From positions 6,854,599 to 6,918,598 of the forward strand of contig OY783197.1 in NCBI GenBank assembly GCA_963678675.1: a stretch of DNA of 64,000 bases. Reading direction: 5' to 3'. Shown here piece after piece: positions 56,478 through 64,000 of the stretch (its first letter is position 1; every line of letters begins with the position of its first letter). Under the pieces are notes generated by a model. That model was not told the origin of the DNA. It was given only the letters and a program-made list of their open reading frames with translations, and searched no databases. The position numbers were made by a program, and so were the translations under genes. Origin of the DNA: Xiphydria camelus (taxonomy: Eukaryota > Arthropoda > Insecta > Hymenoptera > Xiphydriidae).

Positions 56478-56880
56478 ACAGTAAGACCCCGCTTAACACT
56501 GCTCCGCGTAACGCTGTTTCAGTATTACGCGGTAGTATTTGGATTCCCCGAAATCGCATACGATATTGGTACTTGTTGTATATGTGTGCAAATGAAGCAG
56601 GCATGTGCACAAAGATGACGAAGCTAACGTTTCTGAAGATGAGGAGCAAAAGGAACTCTCAACGGATTTTCTAAAAAAAAGTTTAGCCACTATAACGGAA
56701 ATTATGGATCAGTTTGTACAAAATGATTTAAATTTTGATAGAAGTTCAAAGGCAAGACGAAGTGTCATTGATTCGGTATCTTGCTATCGACAACTGCTTG
56801 CTGAACGAAACAGGAAAAGACAAACGACTTTAGATGACTTCGTCAAAAAAAAAAATATCAAATGAGGAAGAACCTTCCTC
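56478..56880 (+). pseudogene. Tigger/pogo-type element remnant
   Basis: CAGTAAGACCCCGCTTAACA with CGTAACGCTG is a Tigger-like left end. Directly behind it is a transposase C-terminus: DDEANVSEDEEQKELSTDFL, LATITEIMDQFVQNDLNFDR and CYRQLLAERNRKRQTTLDDF, the acidic linker and helical tail of Tigger-like proteins. The DDE domain is deleted and no right TIR is seen. Confidence 0.65.
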
Positions 56881-57276
56881 GTCACAAACATGACATCTTT
56901 ACTCGAACTTTTTTTGACCTTCATGAATGTTTTATGAATAAAAATGAATATTAGCAATAAGTAAGTCTATAATTGATGTAATAAAAGACTATTTAATAAT
57001 AAATGTTACAAAATAAAACAAAAAAGACCTGATAAATTTTCTTATTCTTTGTTCATATTTTCGAAAATAAGAGAGATATAAAAGAAATCAGGTATCATAT
57101 AATTTGTTCGTCTTTAAACGTACTTTTCACTGACGTTTTTATAAAATTGTTCGTATTAAATTCAGACGTCTAATCTATAGTCTGTCACAAGAACGTCTAC
57201 GCGATTTTTTTTAAAGTACAAAAGATTTGTTTATAACTTTTTTACATGAAAGCATATCACATTTTAAATGACGCAA

Positions 57277-57547
57277 TTATTTAGTAAGTTGTGTAATCGC
57301 CATCATTTTCGAGTATGGCCTCACACCTTCTGGGCATACTTTGACTAGTTTGTCCTGCTTTTCTGTGGTTGCTCGCTTCATCGTAGTCATCAACGTTTTT
57401 ATACACCTCAAACCGCTCGACCCACTTTGCAACGAAACTTTTTGACTTTTGAGTTGCTTTCGCAGGCGCTGAGAACAATAATTTAGATCCTTTTGGGTGT
57501 TTGCAAAGGAAAACTGCCTCAAAACGCTTCGCGTACTTGGCACTCAT
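57277..57547 (-). pseudogene. Tc-like transposase, N-terminal HTH fragment
   Basis: MSAKYAKRFEAVFLCKHPKG, SKLLFSAPAKATQKSKSFVA and KWVERFEVYKNVDDYDEASN form a helix-turn-helix of the type at the start of DDE_3 insect transposases. The frame ends soon after, so only the DNA-binding start remains. Confidence 0.6.
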
Positions 57548-57803
57548 TTACTCTTCCACTTCGAGGTCTCGAGCGATACTAAAATGAATCGGTTTTTGTA
57601 CCGTAGCCCTCTGAGGGTAGAATAGCACCCCGAAAGAAAGACAGAGATATTTCTTGTACTTAAAAAAAAATCGCGTAAACGTTCTTCTGATACCTACAGA
57701 CTGTAATTCCAAAATGAAATCTTTTGCGAGTTCTTCACTCCCTCTTCCAATACTTCATAAATACTTTATAAAAAATTACAATTAATTATGATAATGTTGA
57801 ACT

Positions 57804-58150
57804 ATACCGTATGTCCCACTCTGTACGGGCCAGTTTGAAGTTACCTTCGGGGAGGCTTGGTCGGTACTTGAGTCATTTAATACCGGTAGAAGTCGAGTCG
57901 GTAGTTAGAGTTGGTGTCAATTCGGGTGATCGAAGCATCTAACTTCGAAATTATGAATTTGTGAATAATGGAAATTACTCACCATTATTTACAAATTCAT
58001 AATTTCAAGATTAGATGCTTCGATCTCCCGAATTGACACCAACTCTAACTACCGACTCGACTTCTACCGGTATTAAATGTTTCGATTACCGACCAAGCCT
58101 CCCTGAAGGTAACTTTCAAACTGGCCCGTACAGAGTGGGACATACGGTAT
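57804..58150. mobile_element. Perfect palindrome element, copy 1
   Basis: Ends ATACCGTATGTCCCACTCTG and complement; arms of about 165 bases meet almost without a loop (centre ATAATGGAAATTACTCACCATTAT region). TA flanks both ends. The arms carry the module also present in the loop of 1720-2436. Confidence 0.9.
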
Positions 58151-58416
58151 ATTGCATTTTCATCAAAAAATCTTTATTCTTTAATTGATTTTCAAATAAG
58201 AAGTAATATTTTTTGAACAACTCCGTGTTTTCAATTATTCTTGAATGAACTTTCTTTCTCTCATTTATAATAATAAATAGAAGTGCCGACATTTTTTGTC
58301 ATATACATGCAAATGTAACTATAAAAGTCAATTAGATTTATATTATTTTGCGAATTGAATAATTGAAGAGAGGAAGTAACAAAGGTGACAAGTGCCAAAA
58401 TTTCTTATTTTTAGTT

Positions 58417-58750
58417 ATACCGTATGTCCCACTCTGTACCGGCCATTTTGAAAGTTACCTTCAAGGAGGCTTGGTCGGTAATCGAAACATTTAATACCGG
58501 TAGGAGTCGAGTTGGTGTCAATTCGGAAGATCGAAGCGTCTAACCTCGAAATTATGAATTTATGAATAATGGTGAGTAATTTCCATTATTCACAAATTCA
58601 TAATTTCGAAGTTAGACGCTTCGATCACCCGAATTGACACCAACTCTAACTACCGACTCGACTTCTACCGGTATTAAATGACTCAAGTACCGACCAAGCT
58701 TCCCCAAAGGTAACTTCAAACTGGCCCGTACAGAGTGGGACATACGGTAT
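58417..58750. mobile_element. Perfect palindrome element, copy 2 (inverted to copy 1)
   Basis: Same family as 57804-58150 but in the opposite orientation: the centre reads TGGTGAGTAATTTCC where copy 1 has its complement. It lies just inside the left end of the Sola-like transposon. Confidence 0.9.
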
Positions 58751-58999
58751 CCATAGAATGATGTTATGTACCACTCTTTATGTCCTAGCAAAGGTAATAA
58801 GCGCCAAACCTTATAATAAGCTGTGTATACGTATTCAAAGGTGGCGCTGCCGTTAAGTTCCTAGTCTATTTCCTAAGAAAGGTGACAAGTGCCGTTCGCC
58901 ATGCAGCAGATTTCCCGCTTTATTAATCAGTTTACTACGATACGTGCTTAAGTGTTGATGTTTGTTGGTTTTAATTTACTATGGAAAACTCTAATAATA

Positions 59000-61636
59000 A
59001 TGAGAAAACAATTGAAGAAGTCTGGCAAAGCTTATAAAACAAGAAAATATAAGCCAAAGAGTACCGGGGAAATCCGACCCAAGTCAACAGGTTAGTTAAC
59101 GTAAGCCCTTTTTTTTTTATAGTTTTCAAAGCTTTAGTAAATAAAATATTTACTTCTAGGTGTGTTGTAAATGTTAGTTCGCCTGCAAAAATCTTGGTTA
59201 CCCCTGGCGTAAATCTTTATTTGAAAAATTTTATAACCAAGATTCACACGTTCAGAGAGAGAGAGAGTTCGCATCTAATGAACCTTATACATCTGGTGCC
59301 AGTTAAAAGACGTCGGTATGGCGATTACGAAAATCCTGAAGACAGTAAGCGTCAAACAACCGTGAATTACACTATTCCAGGAGAAAGTGGAGATTTCCTG
59401 CAAGTGTGTAAAAAAAACTATTATGAATACGTAACGAGAACAAAAATCGATGGACTTATTTCTAAAACGAAAGCCGGTGAGACATTTTACAGCGATAAGA
59501 GAACGTGCCATAAAAAAATCAAAATTTTCCGAAAATGATCGCAATGCTATAAGAGCTCATGTAAATTCGATACCTAGAGACGTTGGACATAATGTATAAT
59601 ACTCGCGCAAAGTCCAGTAAGGAGTATCTGAGTCCTGATCTAAACATAAACAGACTTTTCAAGGCATTTAGAAAACTTTATCCGGAAAGTTCGGTAACCT
59701 ATAAGTTTCATAGTGCTGTTTTTAAAGACTTTCCTAAACTTTTGTTTCGAAGGCCTAGAATGGACACGTGTCATATTTGCGATAGGTATGATTGTGAAAT
59801 TCGTGCGAATAATGAAGCAAGTAAAGCAGCGCGAACTAAACTAGATCTCCATCATGCTAAAGCTGAGAGAGCCAGAGATATTTTGAAAGAGAATACCATT
59901 CATTCTCAACAACCAAATAATGATTTACGTTGTCTATCTATGGATCTTGAACAGGTGTTGTTCGTACCAACACTGGTTCACTCTGATATGTTCTATCTGT
60001 CTCAGCTTTCGTGTTTCAACTTCGGGATTCACGTCGGAGATACAAACCATGCGAGCATGTTTTTGTGGCTCGAAGGATTTTCTGGCAGAGGAGCAAATGA
60101 GATTGCTTCTTGCCTTCTTCGATTTTTAAATAGTGGATTTACAAATAAAAAATCCCTCGTTCTTTGGTGCGACAACTATGGCGGCCAAAATAAAAATAAA
60201 TTAATTTTGTTTACGTTAATATTTTTGGTTTCAATTGGATTGTTTGACTCAATTGAACAAATATTTTTGGTAAGCGGCCACAGCTTCATGCCGTGTGATA
60301 GGGACTTCACCCTAAGGGGCCATCCATATATTACGTAAGATATTTTTGGCTTCTTTTTGACCCCCCCCCCCCCCCCTCCCCCAGTGTAAGATACTTTAAG
60401 ATTCCAAATGACCCCGACCCCCCTAAATCTTACATGAGACGTAACTTTTTTTAAGTCATTCTTGAGCTTGCCGTTTATACTGATTTCAAATATCAGATGA
60501 ATATTAGGAAGAGATTGACTATATTTCGAGACGGTCCTGCTAAACAATAGTATCATACATAGTCAAAACGAGGATGCTGTACATAGGAGCTGTTTAAATA
60601 GACCTTGTCTCTAATCGTGTATCAACAGCGTCTTTTAGCCGAGTGGAAGCCCAACACGGTTGATGTAAAGTTTATAGTCTACTACGGTATATTTCTTTAT
60701 GCACTTCATCCTCGCGTTCTAACTCTTCATATCAAAGGAAAACATTGGAAAACATATATTCACTCAGTTCAAGTAACTTCATTTTTAAACTTCGTTTAAT
60801 AAAATATATCCTCAGTAGAGACGTCTTGCTCCTCAACCCACTCGACGTCCTCCACTCCCGTTTCACTATCTCGGAAGATGAATATAAGCTGCCGATCACA
60901 ACGTAATGCCACTCGTGCAGGTCGCCTCCTCTGCTTGATCCTGGGTTTTGCACATTCTTTTGTCTATTGTTACTGCTTTATTTGATGCAAAGTACAGCGC
61001 TTCTGTGAATCTATATTGAGTGATTTGATAGCATTTTTGGCTAGGAATTTCTCACGTAAGATGAGGTCTAGATACCCTCGCCCCATTGTAAGACACTGTA
61101 AGAAATATTCACACCCCCCTCCCCCTCAAACGTCTTACGTAATATATGGATGGCCCCTAATAGAAAAGAGAAAAAGAACAATGAAAGCCTATGTACCTGA
61201 AGATCTGATTGATGTTATTAAATCAGCGAGGTACAGTCCACCGTTCGAGGTAATCGATATGACCCAATTTTGTTTTTGGAATATTAAGGAAACAGCCGAC
61301 TTGTATCTTAATACTTCTAAACTACAAATCAGCCAAACAACAGCAATGCGTATTGAAAAACAAAATCCAGCTATGGTAAAAACCAAGACAACTTTTTCTG
61401 ATTTGCTTCCATGGAATAAGGTCAATGTCCTAAAAAAAGGGAAAATTATAAATGACATAAGAAATGCCGACAAGCTACATGTATTCTTACCAGAAAACAA
61501 AATTTCTAAACACAAAAAGAAGAGTCTGCTTTCTATGATACCTTATCTAAAAGATCCACTGCATAAAAAATTTTATCATGACCTATTGGGGATGGAGGAA
61601 GTTGCTCAAAATGGTGCCGGAAGCAGCAAAACCTAA
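59000..61636 (+). pseudogene. DUF7869/Sola-like transposase, spliced, interrupted by a MITE
   Basis: Exon 1 (59000-59090) encodes MRKQLKKSGKAYKTRKYKPK and ends CAACAG|GTTAGT; the TTACTTCTAG acceptor puts exon 2 at 59160. Exon 2: Cys-rich CCKC...FACKN, then PVKRRRYGDYENPEDS, a frameshift at about 59525, MDTCHICDRYDCEIRANNEA (zinc), SMDLEQVLFVPTL, NFGIHVGDTNHA, WCDNYGGQNKNKL and GHSFMPCDRDF. The acidic residues in the last blocks are the likely catalytic set. After the MITE (60316-61157) the frame resumes with EKRKRTMKAYVPEDL and ends at 61636. One early stop and one or two frameshifts. Confidence 0.75.
60316..61157. mobile_element. 842-base MITE with TAA target duplication
   Basis: Ends GGGGCCATCCATATATTACG and complement, flanked by TAA at 60313-60315 and 61158-61160: a PIF/Harbinger-type signature. 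CTTACGTAA and C-run tracts are mirrored near both ends (about 60340-60430, 61080-61140). No transposase is seen inside. Confidence 0.85.
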
Positions 61637-62029
61637 ATAAGGCGCTTTTATAATGTTTTTGAATAAATTTTTTAGTGTAGGCACTTATCACGTTTCTATT
61701 TTTTTTTTTAAGAAATCATTATTTTTGGATATGTTTCTTATGTTACTCATTTTCTGTTCTAAACTAATGTTCCGTATTCCTCTTAAACTAAATTTTGAAT
61801 AAATATTAAAAAAATAATTTATAATGTTGTTTTATTACGTGGATTTCCATTATCAATATGTATATTTTGGCACTTGTCACCTTTGTTACTTCCACTTTTC
61901 AATTATCAAATAAAAATTTTTTAAATCGTAAAGAAAAATTCAGATCTTATTTAAATGGGGAATATATGGTATAACGGCTTGATCCCAGTCAACACGACTA
62001 GGGAATTCTCACACGTCGAGAACACTTTT

Positions 62030-62431
62030 TAATTGAACGATCAAATGAGCCCGCCGGAGGCGGGCGAGATTCGATCGTGATTATACGAAGACGTCTCGTT
62101 CGAAGATGATTACTTGTAGTAGCGTCAGCTATGCCCAAATCCACAACTTCAGAGTACCAGAATTAAAATTTCCCGCGCTCGGCGCCACCGTCTTAGGCGT
62201 GGCACTCTGTACCTCATTATGTTTAGAGATAACCTGTTAAAAAATTTAACACAGTATTTTTTTTTTTTTTTATGATGATTACGGGTGAAGAGGGGAAACA
62301 TAACTTTCTTGTTAATTAATTGATGTTTATAATTCTTACTACTTCCGGGAATCATCTTCGAACGAGACGTCTTCGTATAATCACGATCGAATCTCGCCCG
62401 CCTCCGGCGGGCTCATTTGATCGTTCAATTA
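62030..62431. repeat. Inverted repeat at the 3' side of the DIRS-type element
   Basis: The arms (62030-62111 and 62350-62431) contain GATCAAATGAGCCCGCCGGA and GAAGACGTCTCGTTCGAAGA. Downstream, at about 62436-62467, GACGTCTCGTTCTCAATGAT then TACTTGTAG repeats the arm end. This layout would fit the terminal and internal complementary regions of a DIRS element, or a separate foldback insertion. Confidence 0.7.
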
Positions 62432-62605
62432 TACTACGACGTCTCGTTCTCAATGATTACTTGTAGATATTCAGAGTTTGTGTTCAAATTTTTTCATCTA
62501 TTTTATTGTTTTTAGTTTTCTATCAGCTTGTATGTATTTATTATTTTCATACAGACAAATCCAAACAAAGTAACGATGAAAGATGGAATTATCAAACACT
62601 TATAT

Positions 62606-63511
62606 TTAAGTCTTAAGAACTGAAAGAGCAAAAGTATCATGTTCAACCTGAATTGGTCTATTGTAAAACTTATTAAACATATCTGATCTCTTAGACCACC
62701 CAGCTGTGCGTCTAATAGTGTCAATGTCGACTCCCATGCTGAACGCCTTGGAGACCGCTGCGTGTTTGGCGCTATATGCTGAAAAAATCTCCGTGTTTAC
62801 ACCAGCCTTCTTCAAAAAATTCTTTACCCAGTGAGACAGAGTCTGTGCTGTCACCGGTTTATATGGTTTAAGCGTAGAGATGAATAAATTTTTATGATCC
62901 CCTCTTAGTGGTTTTGTCAATTCAATGTACTCCAAGACAGCTCTGGATGCACATAAACTTTCATTATCTTTGAAGAAAGGTAGGACTAAGTTGGGTTGAA
63001 CAGATCCTGGTTTGGAAGTCTTGATCAAAGATGGAATTCTTATTTCAATTTTTGATTCTGTAATTTTGATATCTTCAATATTGATTGATGCCATTGTTTG
63101 CAACCGATGTGCGGTGGTGAGCACAAGTAGAGTAATTGTTTTTTTCGTTAATTCTTTTATTTTCAGCGGGCTTTTAGTAGATATCTTTTCCATATATGTC
63201 AATACCATATCTGCATTCCATGTGGTGTCATATTTTGGTTTCGTGGGTCGTTTTTTGAAAACACCACGCATAAATCGGGATATTAATTTATCCCCCGAAA
63301 GTTGTTTTGAAGTTATCAGAGCTATCGCTGCTCTATCAGAGTTTAGTGTACCATACTTGGCACCCTCTTGGTACCGTTTAGTAAGGAACTCAATTACCTT
63401 AGAGGTGTCTGTGTTAAATAACTCATATCTATTTTCTTTGGTGAAAAAATACCACTGCTTCAGTGAGCATTCATATTGCTTCATAGTAGCCGAAGAAATC
63501 GAGTCTGCCAT
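62606..63511 (-). CDS. DIRS-type tyrosine recombinase
   Basis: An uninterrupted 301-codon frame from an ATG at 63511. N-terminal core-binding half: TMKQYECSLKQWYFFTKENR, VIEFLTKRYQEGAKYGTLNS. Catalytic half: LTTAHRLQTMASINIEDIK (box I Arg), LFISTLKPYKPVTAQTLSHW, FSAYSAKHAAVSKAFSMGVD (His region) and IRRTAGWSKRSDMFNKFYNR, with the nucleophilic Tyr in FYNR. DIRS retrotransposons use such a recombinase instead of an integrase to insert a circular DNA without target duplication. The frame is intact and is likely to be the youngest gene in the window. Confidence 0.8.
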   Translation of the reverse strand: MADSISSATMKQYECSLKQWYFFTKENRYELFNTDTSKVIEFLTKRYQEGAKYGTLNSDRAAIALITSKQLSGDKLISRFMRGVFKKRPTKPKYDTTWNADMVLTYMEKISTKSPLKIKELTKKTITLLVLTTAHRLQTMASINIEDIKITESKIEIRIPSLIKTSKPGSVQPNLVLPFFKDNESLCASRAVLEYIELTKPLRGDHKNLFISTLKPYKPVTAQTLSHWVKNFLKKAGVNTEIFSAYSAKHAAVSKAFSMGVDIDTIRRTAGWSKRSDMFNKFYNRPIQVEHDTFALSVLKT

Positions 63512-63543
63512 AATGTCTGCTGCATCCTCAGTGAGTCCTTTAT

Positions 63544-64000
63544 TTAAAAATGCTTGCCTGACAATTTCCCGGCCACCAATGAAAGTGTCCTCGCTAGTGG
63601 GTGTGTCTTTGTCCTACACGGTGAAACCAGCAGATTTTTATTTGGTTTGAATATCAGTGGCAAACCTCTGAGCAGCAATTTAAATAGGGGATACCATGGT
63701 TGAGTCGGCCAGTATGGCACCATAACCACGCCTTCAGCTCTGTCGGTGATGAGTTTTTTTAATGTTGGTAGGATTAGTGCAAACGGGGGAAACGCGTATA
63801 GGTTTTCTCGTCTCCACGATACTGTGAAAGCGTCCACTTTGAAAACCTCTGGGTTGGGATACCTTGAGCAAAATCTACTGACCTTTTTATTCGCAAAAGT
63901 CGCAAATAAATCAATGCTAAATGGACCGAACCTACTATTGATTTGCTCGAATTTTTCGTCAGATATTTCCCACTCCGTATCAATGTTTGAGACCCTGGAA
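63544..64000 (-). CDS. pol: DIRS-type pol tail (RNase H end and adjoining domain), partial
   Basis: The minus-strand frame is open from the window edge: DTEWEISDEKFEQINSRFGP, FSIDLFATFANKKVSRFCSR, VDAFTVSWRRENLYAFPPFA and LILPTLKKLITDRAEG then PYWPTQPWYPLFKLLLRG. The DLFAT...N and W...YAFPPF motifs are the segment that follows reverse transcriptase/RNase H in DIRS elements. It ends at 63544, 33 bases before the recombinase start. The rest of pol and gag lie beyond the window. Confidence 0.8.
   Translation of the reverse strand, partial: SRVSNIDTEWEISDEKFEQINSRFGPFSIDLFATFANKKVSRFCSRYPNPEVFKVDAFTVSWRRENLYAFPPFALILPTLKKLITDRAEGVVMVPYWPTQPWYPLFKLLLRGLPLIFKPNKNLLVSPCRTKTHPLARTLSLVAGKLSGKHF

Larger units (their letters stand above)
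58359..61907 (+). mobile_element. DUF7869/Sola-like DNA transposon
   Basis: About 45-base inverted ends containing GGAAGTAACAAAGGTGACAA then GTGCCAAAA lie at 58359-58405 and 61862-61907. Subterminal copies of AAGGTGACAAGTGCC occur at 58383, 58791, 58879 and, inverted, at 61679 and 61867. It has one spliced transposase gene. It holds two later insertions: a palindrome (58417-58750) and a TAA-flanked MITE (60316-61157). The exact outer edge and target duplication are not resolved. Confidence 0.75.

Noticed and set aside
63012..63650. 212-codon plus-strand frame
   Set aside because: It is the antisense of the tyrosine recombinase, which carries all the conserved motifs.
1..64000. tRNA or rRNA genes
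   Set aside because: I looked for cloverleaf and conserved rRNA blocks; only the tRNA-complementary Copia PBS was found.

Overview
The window is AT-rich eukaryotic DNA from an arthropod, most likely an insect. The evidence is spliced GT..AG exons, a Copia element with insect-type LTRs and PBS, mariner/Tc1, pogo and PIF/Harbinger elements, Helitrons and a DIRS-type element. There are no bacterial-style operons and no RNA genes that I can recognise. One 200-base run of N (34845-35044) is an assembly gap. The species cannot be fixed from the sequence.

Layout. 1-6100: repeats, three palindromes, a 48-bp-TIR element and nested PIF/Harbinger elements. 6120-23048: one Copia retrotransposon, about 17 kb long only because it holds a Tc-type element (10821-12342), a Tc1 element (12638-16362) that itself holds satellite arrays, a pogo/DDE_1 element (about 18424-21136) and a mixed block (8281-10100). 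23054-25819: two inverted copies of a PIF/Harbinger-like DDE plus SWIM zinc-finger gene; one was hit by the Copia and the other by a mariner. 25845-26900: a Helitron helicase fragment. 27000-38800: mostly intergenic or intronic, with one good splice-bounded host exon (29918-30019, minus), hairpin repeats and MITEs. 38826-41060: a decayed DEDDh-exonuclease gene of an unclassified repeat family. 41560-47575: a multicopy cysteine-rich gene (minus) bracketed by inverted arrays of AAGGTCA-type repeats and split by two tandem Helitrons. 47630-50440: a Mutator-like (PF20700-type) transposase relic. 50973-53193: a TTAA-flanked element with about 160-bp TIRs carrying a PIN-like plus CXC-tail protein. 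53438-58150: hairpins, a second host exon (56179-56372, minus), Tigger and Tc1 scraps and a perfect palindrome. 58359-61907: a DUF7869/Sola-like DNA transposon, split by a palindrome and a TAA-flanked MITE. 62030-64000: the 3' part of a DIRS-type retrotransposon on the minus strand, running off the window.

No cellular gene is complete here. Almost every coding segment is a mobile-element gene with frameshifts, stops or insertions, so the window is best read as a layered record of transposition. Its most useful content is several insertions whose ends can be read to the base from target duplications or from an uninterrupted paralogue in the same window: Copia at the SWIM gene, Helitrons in the cysteine-rich gene, a MITE in the Sola-like transposase, and the TTAA element in a dispersed repeat. 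The least described systems are the TTAA/PIN-CXC element, the exonuclease family with a same-site palindrome, and the hairpin-plus and hairpin-minus forms of one dispersed repeat.
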